The translations under genes and the position numbers were made by a program. Below, piece after piece: positions 21,525 to 33,969 of a DNA stretch of 64,000 nucleotides (positions are counted from its first letter, which is position 1; each line of letters opens with the position of its first letter). The notes beneath the pieces were generated by a model. The model searched no databases, had not been told where the DNA came from, and saw only the letters and a list, made by a program, of their open reading frames with translations. The stretch is from Rhyacophila brunnea (Eukaryota > Arthropoda > Insecta > Trichoptera > Rhyacophilidae). Where the stretch lies: assembly GCA_022495005.1 (NCBI GenBank), contig JAGYXB010000970.1, positions 1 through 64,000 of the forward strand. Direction: 5' to 3'.

Positions 21525-22588
21525 GAAATTAAGGTTGAGAGCTTCTGTCGTAGAAAACCTATATTAAGCTTATTTTACAAGTAGAGCATATTCTCTCAAC
21601 AATATTTTATAAAAATATTTATAAAAAATATATTGTATGTCAGGAGGTTTTAAACTATATATTATAAAAAATGGATGAAAGATAAATTATGTAATGAGAT
21701 GTTATTTTTGTTTTTTGTTGTTGTTGTAAATATTTATCTATTTAAAACTTTTTTTACTGTAGCTTTCCTGCATGGTTCGTGATATTATTTTTATAGAAAA
21801 ACTGTACGTAACAATGGGGTGAAAATAAAGTTATAACTAACTTGTTTTGTTCGTTTAATAACATGAAAAAGTAAAGTTTGTTTCTTATTTGATCGAAAAT
21901 ATAATTTTTGTACACAGGTATTCTTAAAATAATTCCATCCATAAAAGCGGCCCGGACTTGCAAATCATAGTAATGATCAAGATTTTAATAAAATTTCAAC
22001 CTACAATAATCAACCTTGGATATTTTTAACTAATAGAAATGCTTGCATTTGCATGAGGCTATTATATTCAATGTCAAATTCTTCCATTTTTATATTTTTA
22101 GATTTTGGTTCTCAAAGTAGGTAGGTACTTTTCATAATAAATATAAAATCCAAGTCCGTTTATTAGTGAAATAGTATTAAACCAGATGTTGAATGTAATG
22201 TCGGTTATATTATTTATCGTTCCATCTCACCATTTTTTATCATTTTCGACCAAATTAAAACGTTGTTATTTATTATTTCGAATGAATTTAGGGCATTCAA
22301 TTTCGTTATTTGCTTTTCATTCTTTTATTATTATTTTACAACATATTTTTTTTGTCCTAAATTTAATATGTTTGACGGTTTTTATAAGATTTTATCAAAA
22401 GTGCATAATAATATGAAGGTAACAAACTTTAAAGTAATAATCTCATATAAGAATTAATTATACATTGGTTAGTAAAATAAACAAGTAAAATAAAATTTAT
22501 TATACTAGCTCAATCCTTTAATAATAATTTTTTATCGAAAAGCAGAATAAATATAGCTAGTGTATATATTATATATTTAATATAATAT
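21525..22588. other. No recognisable gene
   Basis: AT-rich DNA. Overlapping frames at 22,186-22,457 are rich in F, I, L and Y, as expected by chance. Confidence 0.4.
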
Positions 22589-22597
22589 ATAAAATTG

Positions 22598-23135
22598 GGG
22601 GCCCAGACAAAACCGTCCGGACATTGCTACCAAAATAATTTAGAAATGACACTATTTTTATATTTACATCATATTATATTTAGAAACACAAATAAAAAAA
22701 AACATACGAATAAAGATCCTTATAAAAAAATAGAAATTATTTAAAATTTAATTTCAATATTGTGTGATAAGTGTGATAACCTTCTTAAATATTATAAATT
22801 AGAAAAACTACCATACAAAGGCATTAACTCTTGCAGTCTTTCGTTTAGTTGGATTTAGTACTAAGTGCTAAAAGCTAATGGTTTTAAGTTATTACTCTAC
22901 TAACAGATGCAACGGATTAAATCTCATATCACACTGATTGTCGCAAGTATGTAAATTTTATTGATACGCAATACGAAAAACTAAAAACCACTTGTTTTAT
23001 ATATTTTTTAATTTTTTGCGGATGGTTTTGTCTAGGCGGATTTGTCCGGGCGGTATTGACGAGCACTGGTACGGGCGCATTTGCTTTGGCGGCAATGTCT
23101 GGACGGTAATATCCGGGCGGTTTTGTTGGGGTGCC
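22598..23135. mobile_element. MITE with GC-rich inverted ends
   Basis: The left end GGGGCCCAGACAAAACCG with GTCCGGACATTGC faces the right end GGCAATGTCTGGACGG, with CGGGCGGTTTTGTTGGGGT outside it. The middle is AT-rich. The flanks are ATAAAATTG and ATAATATTG (8 of 9 identical), so an 8- or 9-bp duplication is likely. The superfamily is uncertain: hAT if 8 bp, Mutator-like if 9 bp. The GC-rich right end contains several GGGCGG/GGCGG units in tandem-like array. Confidence 0.65.
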
Positions 23136-23334
23136 ATAATATTGTGTAACAATGTATTTTTTTATAAAATTATACAGAAAGACAAGTTACTTTTTTAATG
23201 ATTGCGTCCTGGAATAGGGACATTTTTAAAAAAAATATTTATTCTATAATATGTAACAGTTTTTATATCAATATTTCTATATTATAGGAAGCAAACACAA
23301 GTTGGATTTGTATGCGCGACAACGATATATCATA

Positions 23335-23954
23335 TCGTCACCATTTAGGCAAAAGTCACCAACCCAAAAAACATAATTTCGAGATATCGCAATTTGAAAG
23401 TTTGGAGATGAAGAGTAAATCAGATTTTAATGTTTTAAACGTTTTATCTACATTACATAATTTTCTCATGATTTCTTAATAAACTCTTTAGGTTACTTTT
23501 ACTTTTTATCTGGAGAAAGAAGTGATGTGGCTAAATGTGGTTTAGTGACTTTTGCTTCTTAACAATCTGGACCAAAGTGATCTTGTTACGACAACTTAAT
23601 AAAGCAACTATTCCTGTTTAGTTATTGTTGCCTGTTTCAGACAAGTATTAGAAGTTTTCAAATGTCGAACAGTAGAAGTCATCAGACATAGTTTAGTAAC
23701 TTTTGCTTCTATGTTTATAATGAAGGATTTATTTTTTATAGTATCAATAATGTCAATTCACCTACAATGACTGTATGCTTGTTAAGATTTTATCGAAAGT
23801 CATTCAGTGAAAAATAAATATTTTCGATTTAAGCAACATTTTACTAACTGTACGGTGGTGACTTTTGCATCTTAAAAAACATAATTTTATGCTTTGGTTG
23901 ACAACTTAAAATAGCCTTTTTGAGGGTTGGTGACTTTTTCTTGAACGGTGACGA
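23335..23954. mobile_element. TA-flanked MITE with GTGACTTTTGC internal repeats
   Basis: 620 bp with inverted ends TCGTCACCATTTAGGCAAAA and TCGTCACCGTTCAAGAAAAA, both continuing GTCACCAACCC. TA flanks each side (23,333-23,334 and 23,955-23,956), consistent with a Tc1/mariner-type insertion. The motif GTNACTTTTGC(T/A)TC recurs at least three more times inside (near 23,545, 23,695 and 23,860), so the terminal motif has been internally repeated. Confidence 0.75.
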
Positions 23955-24144
23955 TACATTGCACAGTAGAACTCTGTCGAAAGTTTTAATACTATTAGTA
24001 TTATATTATAACGTTGTAAGCGGTTTTAATGTGATTCTTTGACAGACGTGTAAAATGCCATATAAAAGTATCGAGTTGAGTAGGACGGTCACTTTGTAAA
24101 ATGCGATATCTTTGGTTGGGTTTATTTCTTAAAAAATAGATAAA

Positions 24145-24780
24145 ATAATTACACGACAAAAAGAACTTTTTATATACCACGTTTTTAAATTTTCTGTTGA
24201 ATCATATAAACTTGAAAATTCTATGTATTAATAAATACTTCTTTTTGTCATCAACATCATCATCAGCCTGAATCTATCCATTGCTTGATGAAGGCCTCTT
24301 CAAGCTGCTTCCACTTCTTTCGGTCCTATGCATTGCGTTGCCACGTACTTCCACAGAACTTTATCATTTCATCGATCCAGCGGCCTCTAGGTCAACCTTG
24401 CGGACGTTTTGTATTTCTTAGATACCACTGGATGACTAGATTTATCCAACGGTTGTCTCTTCTTCGAGCTATTTGTCCAGACCATCTCCATTTGTACTTA
24501 ATAGAAATACTGAATAAAATAATATAGTATACTGAAATGTCATTTTGACATTTCATATTGATTTCCATAGTAACGCACGTATATATTAATAATTTAGTTG
24601 TTAGGACCGCCTTAGCAACCAATAATAGTGTTTTACTTTTTACGGATTTTTTCAGAAATAACTTTCCATACAAAACAGAATTAACTGAAAATGAATTCAA
24701 TTCTGCTTAAAGATGGCTAAAAGTTTTAAAAGAATGCATTGTCGTCGCGTTCTGATATATTCTAAAAGTTTCAAATGTGA
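24145..24780 (-). mobile_element. Repeat family W, copy 1 (interrupted by a LINE)
   Basis: Reverse-orientation copy of the family best seen at 49,749. It starts AATAATTACACGACAAAAAG and holds the internal palindrome TGAAATGTC/GACATTTCA. It ends at TAAAAGTTTCAAATGTG, so the far left end is missing. A LINE 3' fragment replaces part of its middle. Confidence 0.75.
24240..24504 (-). mobile_element. RTE-like LINE 3' fragment nested in family W
   Basis: The simple-repeat tail CATCAACATCATCATCAGCC is followed by the same 3' region as 10,212-10,480 (for example TCGATCCAGCGGCC and GATACCACTGGATGAC). Flanking AAATACT at 24,233-24,239 and 24,505-24,511 may be its 7-bp duplication. The order shows that the LINE is younger than the W copy. 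Confidence 0.75.
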
Positions 24781-26504
24781 TGCTGGGTAAAATATCAAAA
24801 ACTCATGTAATTCTCAATAAATTGAATTAGAAATAATGTGAAACATCTGCAAAAGTTTTTGCTAAGCTTAATGTTTCTTGATTATGCTTTTTATAATTTT
24901 GCTGCTTTGCTAATATCTCCTACCACTATCAAATGTGGATTAAAACATTTTACTTAGATACTGCCTAACTATAAAACTTGTTATTCTATGTATATACGGT
25001 ACAATTCAGAATTGAGAAGTTTTCATTTAAGTTACTAGCTAATAAGGATTATAATGTCGTCATTATTATGAAGTTTTGCAAAAACGTGTTTTTAACTTGA
25101 GCTTTAAGACCTATTTTACTATGTAAACTCCACTTAATTTCCTTTACCATAATGTTAGTATAGTATTCACCGAATATTCATTATAATCATTATACATCTA
25201 AGTTTATTAAACATGCTTATATCTTAGTATGTATCCACAAGATTTATATAATGATGTAGGTGTTTACATTGTTATTTTATTATATATGTATTTACCAATC
25301 CGAGGTAGCAATGTCCCTGAAAGACAAAATCAAACTGACAGTATCAGTTATATGACACAGCCCTGAAAATCTTTATAAATTAAATTTAAATAATTTCATA
25401 TCTATCAACGATTGTTTATAAGTTTTTGAGTCCATTCAAGTGGTTATATTTAAAAAAAAATATATTAAGCAGTCAAAGTTGACAATACAATAATAATATA
25501 TTTCTGCAAGTATTTACAGCCAGTAGTATTGCCAACTCTAGCGTTTTTTAAATATGAATCTAGCTCAGAAAATATGGATCTGTCAAATCATGTTAAATTT
25601 GGCATTTTAGACATCATGAGTATTCGCGAAGAAGAAAAAGAGATGATTGGTAAAAGAGCTAAAATAAAATATCGACCTGGATTCTCAACGGTTTTTTAGA
25701 GAAGTTTTTTTTACGTACGAACATTAATCAAACATTTTTTTATAATCACTGATTTATATTTTATCCCATCTGATATATTTTTGTGATCAGCAGTTGACAT
25801 TAATGACCTGATTCACCCTGATTGACTTACTCGTAGCTACTTCTCTCTACTTTCATGAAACAAAACCAAAATTTCAATTCTAAAAAAATTAAAAATATTT
25901 TCCCAAGATAATTATTATAAATAAATTTGTCTCTACATATGACTGCATTTAAAGTATTACTAATAATCTTGTGGCCCTATGAAGTTTATTTTAAGACTGA
26001 AATAAGTATATGTGTTAATACGGGAGGTGGTAAATAGTATAACTATCGGCCACCATTAATGTTAAATGTGTAAAGAGTTATCGAAATATTACGCTGAAAC
26101 AGGTGTTTTACGTTTGGTGCATTCTTTTGTATGACTGGGAGGATATTTTTGTAAACTGTGACTATCATTAGCTTATAAATATTTTAATATGACGTATTTG
26201 AAAAAAAACAATGGAAAATTTTGACCACCCTATAATTCGGTTGCCGTTGTGTAGTGCACATTTTTCACATCTACAGGGCGGTACTGACACTGACGTATAC
26301 ATTATTGTAAAATTTTTGTCTCTAAATATAGTATGTACTATAATAACCTAGTTCATTGTATTAGCTACTTTTAAAATATAGTTTTCATCTAAAAATACAG
26401 ATTTATGTCTTAAAATGATTGTGATAGATAGTTTATGAATAGGTATTTCGAGTTGAAGTGTAGAATAAACAATATTTTTTAAATCTCATTTTCAAAAATA
26501 TAGT
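24781..26504. other. No recognisable gene
   Basis: AT-rich sequence without a frame, repeat boundary or conserved motif that I can support. Confidence 0.45.
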
Positions 26505-26640
26505 GCCGAGGAGTGGGGGTATGCTATTAAGATACAACCCCGTTTAAACCATTCCATGATATAAATATGCTATCGGCGATCAGACAAAAATAGTGCACAC
26601 TTTTTCAGTCATACTTATTTGTTTTCGTTGAATTGAAAGG
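26505..26640 (+). repeat. Dispersed repeat O, copy 1
   Basis: Shares the order GTGCCGAGGAGTGGGGGTAT, TAAGAT, TAGTGCACAC and TCAGTCATACTTATTTG with 36,440-36,560. No termini identified. Confidence 0.5.
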
Positions 26641-27084
26641 GTTATTGCAAGATAAATATATGCCACAGAAACATAGTTTGGAGTTATGAGCAATTAAATG
26701 TTCTTGTTCGTTCACTATTGTAACAGAAAAAATTACTATCGTCATTAAAATGTTCGATATATCTCACATCTAATTAATCTGTTTGGAGCAGAAGGCGTGA
26801 ATGACTGACCGATATCAATTTTGACTGGCATGGCATATCATATTGTTGGATAGTTTTTTTTAATTCATTTAGCCCTTCCTAAACTAAATCATATATATAT
26901 ATATATAATATTATAATAGTTTTCCATCTCTAAAATATCTAAAATTTTGTCGTTTAGGTACATCATTTTAGAAATTTTGGAGATAGACAAATATTTTTGA
27001 TTATGGCTTGGTTTATGCAGGGCTTAGTTGAATTTTAAAAACTAATCTACATTATCTAAAATAATTTGTAATATTAGAAGACGT

Positions 27085-27165
27085 AGGACTGACAAAGTTT
27101 AGTGTGAAATATTTATGTCGGATCTTAACAGCCTACCTCCACCATTCGCCACTGATATAGTATTA
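27085..27165 (-). repeat. Dispersed repeat O, copy 2
   Basis: The reverse complement matches the same family (GTGGCGAATGGTGGAGGTAG, CTGTTAAGATCCGACATAAA and AAACTTTGTCAGTCCTACG). Confidence 0.5.
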
Positions 27166-27632
27166 TAATATATAATATAAAAACACAAGGGCGATTCTGC
27201 AATAAAACAAAATAACCAATATCCCAGCCAGATTTATTCGCTTTGAGATATAATAATTCTAGTTCAATAAGTTTTTATTCGTCCGCTCCTTTAATATATG
27301 TACCATGTCTCCCTCTCGCAAATCTTTTTCCTTCCATTTATCTCCGCTTCACTACTCAGGTATCTACGTAGATAAGAAATAATGATCATTGCCAAATCCC
27401 TTCGTCGTATTTGTACGATCACCCTTTGATGCCAACCTAACGCTACTATTATTCCGATCTCTATACATGCTACAGGTTGGCTGCCCTGCTCACAATATTA
27501 TCAGCGACATAATTTTCTCCCCATCATTATTTAGTTCTTTGGTGCTGCAGTAGGTGACTGCCATTATTCTAGGCTTACTAATAGTATTTGTTAGACATTA
27601 CCAGGCATAAGCAATCTCCATAAGAAAACTCC
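27166..27632. other. No recognisable gene
   Basis: Contains a pyrimidine-rich unique stretch (27,280-27,400) but no supported gene. Confidence 0.4.
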
Positions 27633-27640
27633 ATTAAAAC

Positions 27641-28253
27641 TAGGGATTGCAATACCGGTATTTAAAAACCGGAATTTCCGGTATTAAGAAAGCACAGTCG
27701 TTTACGTTTTCAGAAAATGAATTATAAGTTATATTTTGGTAAAATTCAAATATATTGAGTGAATCCAACGGAGGTGAAAATATAATAAAACAAATTTCAT
27801 CGAATAATATATTTATATAAGTAATTGTCGCCATGAATTATCATAATATTATTTCAAAATAGAAAACACCCGTGACAAAAATGTTCAATTATTCTATAAT
27901 TATCGATGACTGTCCAAGCGCTCAATTTAAGAAGCTTTTTCTGCAGCCGGACGTATTTGTATTTGAACTTTTGAGGGCTTTTAGTTAAAATTATCTATAT
28001 ATTCAAATTATATGTAAAAAATCACTAGTTCTTCAATTTTATTATGATCAATACTTACATATTTTTAAATGTCAACATAATAAATGTAGGTATGTAGGTT
28101 TTTGCTGTAAAATAATATTTTAAAGAGATTTTAATAGCTATATTTATTGATAAGCACTTACGTCTGTTTTTTTAATGTTTAAGAAATACTGATATTCAAT
28201 AATAAATACCGAAAAACCAGTATTGACATTTTCATTCAGTATTGCAATCCCTA
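27641..28253 (+). mobile_element. Non-autonomous hAT, family A, copy 2
   Basis: 613 bp with TAGGGATTGCAATACCGG and GTATTGCAATCCCTA ends. The flanks are ATTAAAAC and ATTGAAAC (7 of 8). The interior is a diverged inverse of 9,011-9,789, including the AATTTAAGAAGCTTTTTCTG block within the shared frame. The two copies are in opposite orientation, 18 kb apart. Confidence 0.88.
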
Positions 28254-28261
28254 ATTGAAAC

Positions 28262-28734
28262 ACTGTGGAAGAGATGTTCTTACACCAGTGTAGTCTCTAC
28301 TAAGTATCTATAAAACTTAGAGTTATATCGTTTACATTTTTTACTTAGAATATTTGCTATCTGCTGTTTACACAAACTATTGAATCCAACATATTATTAT
28401 ATATATTGAAACATTGAAATAATGGGGTTATCCATATATGACGTTATGCTCTAAGGGGGGAGTCTGATATACTATGTTAACTTGTAACGTAGGTATGGGA
28501 TAAAGGGAGTTATAAAAGAAGTTACCTCAGAAAACCATTAAAATATACCTATTTTTTTTTCTGATAGTAAAATATTCAGTGAGAATATTGAATGAATAAG
28601 GGAGGAGGTTCTTGAATCTCGTAGATCTCCTTTTCCCTTGAAATACTTTTGACTGTTATCGCGAGGGATGGTTTCCAATCTTGGTATCCTAATGAATTTG
28701 AATTTACATGCGCCTGTCAATTACCTACGTGGTC
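28262..28734. other. No recognisable gene
   Basis: Spacer between a hAT element and a LINE end. The minus-strand frame at 28,538-28,720 is unconvincing. Confidence 0.4.
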
Positions 28735-29043
28735 TAGATTTATTCTGGATCGGAACCGTTTCCTCGTGTCAAGCCTATCAGGCACCATTAGCGAGGGGTG
28801 CAAGATTAGTCAATGAGCTCCCCAAAGACGCATACATTTTCGGTGATGTGCTATGTAGATAGTTTGTACTCGAAATTTAATTATTCTGTAAAATTGTACT
28901 TTTTTTTTACAGTTTTTTTTTTTATTATTATAATAAATATATTCTCTTCTTCTCTCTTGTTAGGGTAATATTTGTTAAAATTTAAATGTAATGTTGTTTA
29001 GATTTGTTATGTAATGTTTGGTTTTCTTAAATAAATAAATAAA
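28735..29043 (+). pseudogene. Jockey/CR1-like LINE 3' end
   Basis: Encodes APLARGARLVNELPKDAYIF, resembling the short conserved segment just before the stop in Jockey/CR1-type ORF2 (P-RGARLVN-LP--- DIF). The stop at 28,862 is followed by an untranslated region ending TTAAATAAATAAATAAAC. Upstream palm sequence is lacking. Confidence 0.65.
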
Positions 29044-29341
29044 CAATTTGAACCCGTATCTGTTAAAAAATGACCTAATTTAGATAGGGAGTTAAAAATT
29101 AAAGTGTCAAATGCGAGATCGAGCCTACACAAAGAGGTTATAAAATATAGCAATCCACGAGTGCAAGAGACAGATATTCAGCACTATTTCGCCGTGGGAA
29201 TAACATTCATCTATCAGGACATATCCAACACTGCATGACAAGGTTATGAATATTTCGGTTTGTTGCTGGTTACATCTCAGAAGTAATTATTAATTAATCA
29301 AGAATCGATTGCTTTGCATTTAATATACAGTAGATTTAAAC

Positions 29342-30092
29342 CAGTGGTCTCCAAACTTTATGTTAATACGCCTCCCTTTTAAAAAAAATCCAATCTTTGC
29401 GCCTCCCCCCAATATTTCATCAAATAATACAGACACCATTTTAAATAGTCAACAATGTACTAATACAAACACTTTTTTACTACTTATTAATAAAATAATG
29501 TGAAAAGTGCATTAGCAAACTAACCAAGAGCTCAGTAAATAGATTTTTGAGTGCTTCAATATATCTGGCGCAGAAACCATTATTTAAAAATGGAAACATG
29601 ACGAACTTATTTTTTTTGTAATTTTAATTTCCAAAGATTCCCAAAATTTCCAAAGCTCTTATTTTTTTATAAATGCCTTCATTTTGTCTTTTTAAATCAG
29701 TGAATTAATTAGTGGTCTTTGCACTGATTTATTCACTCATTTTTTTTTAAATTTAAACTAAATTGACAAGTTTAACAACAAAAGTTTCGTTCCTAAACAA
29801 ATTTCCCTCAAATGTCAACATTATGATTCGACCCTTTTATTTCATTTTTTCTCGAGATAGCCACCGCGCTTCACAATAGTATAGAAGTGAGGTATTATAA
29901 AATTAGCCTTCATATTTTTAGACAGGTTTGCAAACAACCTTTTGTAGAACTGTTTTTTTGTGTAGTTTATAACTAGCGGCCGTTTTATAAACTATGCATT
30001 TGCAAACTGCAAACGTTTGGCTACATTAATTGTGTTAAACTTTTCGCGCCTCCCCTTGCAAAACTCCGCGCCTCTCAGTTTGGAAATTGCTG
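29342..30092. mobile_element. Non-autonomous hAT with CAGTGGTCTCCAAACT end, perfect 8-bp TSD
   Basis: 751 bp. The left end CAGTGGTCTCCAAACT faces AGTTTGGAAATTGCTG, with CGCCTCCC-type GC-rich blocks just inside both ends. The flanks are both ATTTAAAC (29,334-29,341 and 30,093-30,100). The middle is AT-rich with no transposase frame that I recognise. Confidence 0.9.
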
Positions 30093-30100
30093 ATTTAAAC

Positions 30101-31372
30101 TAAATGAATATGCCGAAAAATGCAAAAGCTTATATGATTTGAGATTTACTCCTTCTCTGTATATCCAATAACATGTTTTGTGGAAGAAAACACCGTTTAT
30201 TTCCCATTTTTTCATCCTGTGAATATAAATCGCACGCATTGTTTTATTATTGCCATTTCAGTTTCACCATACCAGTTTCAGGATTTTGGGAATGATTCCA
30301 GCCATAATCTACTTACCGGCAAATGTCCTGATAGTAGAAAGTACACTGCAGTCTTTCAAGGTTTTTAGGTAGGATTTTTTTCACCCTGAGCCTCGCATGG
30401 TGGATATATTATTTCCCATTTTGTGCATTAAGTGTGTATCTTGATACGTTAAAGAATGTTACAATATTATTTCGCCAAAGTAGGATAATTTACTATATTG
30501 TCTACGTGGTTTACGGATCTTTATAAATGATGAATTAGTATTGTGCCTAATAAAATTGAAAAACACCGAAACTTATTTAAACGGTATTAAAGTCATAATG
30601 TAATAAAGCTATAAGACAAGTAAAGTTCACGTACAAAAAAATCAATACATTTGAATATTTTTAACGACTTACATAGGCCTGAGGCAACATAGGTATAGTA
30701 TTTTGTGATTGTGTGCAATCATTTACGTACGTGGTTCAATAATAATTTTATCAGTTGTTTGACATTTAACAATAGGTACTTAGTTTTATATTTTTGATAT
30801 CTCTCTTTGCAGTACATAAATGGGGTTTTATAATTATTCAATTAACTATTCAAGATGTATTTAAGAGTCAGATGGTATTGTATAGATAGACAATATGATT
30901 TGAGTTATCTCATCTCCACCCACCATCCGCGATTTGTGCACGGCCGCCTTCCATTACGCTATAAACGTGTAAGAATTAAAAGATTTTAGTGCCACATTTC
31001 CTTGTTCTGAAGCTGGTGTAGCAACTATACAGCTCAGTGCTCAAAGAAAGAGTTTAGAAAATAATAAAAAAAAAATTTACTTGCTCAGCTCTAATTTATC
31101 TTTAGTGGTATGAAGTGTCATCTGTACCCATGTACTGAAACTCTGCTGAAATAGAGGAGTCAGGAGTTGAAAGTGATGAAACTAAAGAGGGATCTAAATT
31201 ATTCTATCTTCATACAACGTAGTAAACTTTTAGATTATTTAGAGACTGATATCAAGTTGGCGTGGCAAATTGAACCCATGTGTGGATGGCTCTGGCAAAC
31301 AACTCTTATCTAAAAGTTTCAAAAGTATAAAATATCGTCAGTCGCTTAATAATCACCGCGCGTAGCACGTGT
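30101..31372. other. No recognisable gene
   Basis: AT-rich spacer. The frame at 30,180-30,368 has varied composition but no domain, start context or splice context that I trust. Confidence 0.4.
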
Positions 31373-31380
31373 GTCGTAAC

Positions 31381-31838
31381 CATGGCCCCCACAAGTGGGG
31401 GGGGGGGGGGGGTGGGGGGTTGACAGGGCTCTAGCCTGGGGGCCCGGCGTGGCAAGACGACCAGTTAAATGAGAAAAACACACACCAAAAATTTGCCCTT
31501 GTCCTAAATGATTATTAACATTTAAAATATATTGTGTCTGTGCGATGTAATTTGATGACTGATATATATTTTGTGTGTTTCCTGGCTAATATATGGCGAA
31601 CGGTTCCAAGTTACTTGGGTACCACAAAATGAGGTCACGGTCAGTGCTTCATAAAATCAACTGTATTTATTTAAAAATCGGTAAAAATACACGGAATACC
31701 CTTAAACCTCGGGTTCCGTGGAAACCATTTGGAAAACACTGCTGTAAAAAAATCACACACCCCTTTACCTTCGCGATAGGTAGGGGGGTCCGTCATAGAT
31801 CCTAGCCTGGGGGCCCGTTTTAGGATGTGGGGGCCATG
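31381..31838 (+). mobile_element. Non-autonomous hAT, family D, copy 2
   Basis: 458 bp with CATGGCCCCC...GGGGGCCATG ends. The flanks are GTCGTAAC and GTTGTAAC (7 of 8). A run of 16 G at 31,397-31,412 lies just inside the left end and is an expansion relative to copies 18,348 and 47,761. Such a run is prone to sequencing or replication slippage. Confidence 0.9.
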
Positions 31839-32046
31839 GTTGTAACGTATATAGCAACGTCTATTGCACCAAAAAAAAAATGGGGTGTCAAACAATAAAA
31901 TTCATATTGACTAGAATTAGTCGTACGTGATATACCATAATCATTGTATTTGAAAGTTACACTGGAAAAAGTGCGGTGAAGTGAACAATATTAGCATATA
32001 TGAGAGGAAAATATAATCAGAATCGAAAAAAAACCTTACTTTAATG

Positions 32047-32407
32047 CAGTGGTTCTTAACCTTGTTGGAGGTACTGACCCCCACCAGTTTCATATGCGTA
32101 TTCACCGAACCCTTCTTAATTAGAAAAATAAAATATATTTTTTTTCAAATTAAAAACATAGGTAGGTATATATTTTACTGGTGCACAAAATGAACCGTGC
32201 ATCAACATCACTGTGTTCAAAGAACAAACCCAATAAAACATGATTTTCACACAAAAACAAAAACATAATAATGAATGTTTACTGCAAATCAGTGTGACTT
32301 CTGCTGTTGCATGGTGTCATTGGGTGTGTGTCTTGACCTCTGCCGAACCCCTGAAACTGACTCACCGAACCCCTGGGATTCGATGGAACCCAGATTAAGA
32401 ACCACTG
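32047..32407. mobile_element. hAT/Charlie-type MITE with CAGTGGTTCTTAACC ends
   Basis: 361 bp with inverted ends CAGTGGTTCTTAACCT and GGTTAAGAACCACTG-like complement (AGATTAAGAACCACTG). The flanks are CTTTAATG and CTTTAACG (7 of 8). Inner blocks CACCGAACCCTTCTT and CACCGAACCCCTGGG-type sequence occur near each end. This pattern resembles hAT MITE families shared by distant animals and thought to move horizontally, but that identification is from memory and needs a database check. Confidence 0.85.
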
Positions 32408-32415
32408 CTTTAACG

Positions 32416-33330
32416 GAAAGATCAGATTCTAAGAAATGTGAAAAAGTGCTACCCAGTCAAACAAAATATTCTTTATTTCATAAAAATGAATAAAAGGAGG
32501 ACACTCGCGATAGCAGCGACATTATATCACCATTGATATAGGTGTCTGGCACTACAGATACGTTTGTACTTACATTTACTACTCCGATCACACAGCCTGA
32601 TTCCCAACGGACATAGTTTTCAAAATCCCAACGGCTATGACCTCGAGCATACCCACGGTATTTTTTTTATTATAAGCCTGCAAAAGGTAGATTCATAAAT
32701 ATGTTCACAGCCATGTTGCTACTACATGATAATATATGTACGTTTATACTTTTATGTTTCTCGAGCAATCGTCAAATACGGAAAGAAAAACTCAACTGTG
32801 TATTAACCGTGCAAGTTTCATCACTATAACTTCCGTAGTTTTTTTTAGTTATAACCGAACAAACCGACAGACCAATTTTATTATTCGTATACATCAGTTG
32901 TACGAGAACAGTGACGCGGAGTACTATTCGAAAATAAAATGAAAAACATATCGACTTTTTTGACGGCTTAAAAATATTCTCGCAATCTTAAAAATGCGCC
33001 CACACCTTGGTTGTGTTTCGATTTTTTTTAGACGAATGAACTAAGCAAACTCTCATTCTTAACTCATTCCGAATGAAAAACCATTATAGACGGAACGATT
33101 TATTGACGGAAAAATCTGGAAAACTATGGGGCAGCCTGAACCAAAAAAGTTTGAAAACCACTGAACCCGATTGTAGAGTGACGTCATTATTGATTTAATC
33201 AAGCATCTAGGGTGCGTCTAAGACGTCTTGCACAATATCGTATTTAATTATTACGTGCACTTACATAACTAGGACATTGGCAAAATGCTAATCTAAACTT
33301 AGGGGTATAGGATGGTTATTTGGGTATAAT
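32416..33330. other. No gene; orphan hAT right end
   Basis: GTTTGAAAACCACTG at 33,149-33,163 has the form of a hAT right terminus, but no matching CAGTGG left end or duplication was found. The rest is AT-rich. Confidence 0.35.
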
Positions 33331-33346
33331 ATGCATAATATGATAA

Positions 33347-33589
33347 AACCCACGGTGGCTGTGCGGCTTAAGCGTTGGACTATAAAGCCGTGGGACCCAG
33401 GTTTGAATCCTGGATCTGGCAAGTACAATATTGTTTTTCAATTTGTGTGTGTCAGGGTACGGATCTAATAGGTTGAGCAAGTGGCTGACATCCATTTCTC
33501 GTAAAAAACAAAATCTGTCAATACAAACCTCCACTTTGTGGAGGCCCATATGATCCTATCAAGATCGGACATGGTCGAAAAAAAAATAT
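33347..33589 (+). mobile_element. SINE family 1, full length with perfect 16-bp TSD
   Basis: The reference copy of the family. The tRNA-like head includes GGTGGCTGTGCGG (A box) and CCAGGTTTGAATCCTGG (T arm with B box). The body contains GTGTGTGTCAGGGTACGG, TTGAGCAAGTGGCTGAC and GGAGGCCCATATGATCC, and the tail is A-rich. It is flanked by ATGCATAATATGATAA on both sides (33,331-33,346 and 33,590-33,605), an exact 16-base duplication typical of LINE-assisted insertion. The intact boxes and exact duplication point to a young copy. Confidence 0.93.
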
Positions 33590-33605
33590 ATGCATAATAT
33601 GATAA

Positions 33606-33932
33606 GTGAGAAATTTTTTATATATTTCTTTCTTAGATTAAGTAGATTTTAATGCATTAGTAAGTATATCTTCCTGACAACACTTATTTTACTTAGATTT
33701 ATCATAAATTAGATAATTATATTCTTTTATTGTTTAACTTAACAATATTTATTAGTTGTCCGGTGAAAATGTTCTAATTATTAATACACGTGAACAATCT
33801 GCATTTATTGTATTTTATATCCACGAGTGATAACTGGTTGCATTAAAGGGAGGAAGTTGCGAGGGCGTGCTCCTTCCAGATGTAGTTATATCACCAAGAA
33901 ACGACCAAAGCAACCCCATGATCACTCTAGAT
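33606..33932. other. No recognisable gene
   Basis: Short spacer between the SINE and nested hAT elements. Confidence 0.45.
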
Positions 33933-33969
33933 CAGTGTTTTCTAAAGTAGACAAAAACGTCCCCTAAGG

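Noticed and set aside
22186..22457. Overlapping 64- and 76-codon frames rich in F, I, L and Y
   Set aside because: The composition is that expected from translating AT-rich DNA; no start context or homology.
31397..31412. G-run as a regulatory quadruplex
   Set aside because: It is one homopolymer expansion inside a hAT terminus and not in a gene context; slippage or sequencing error is simpler.
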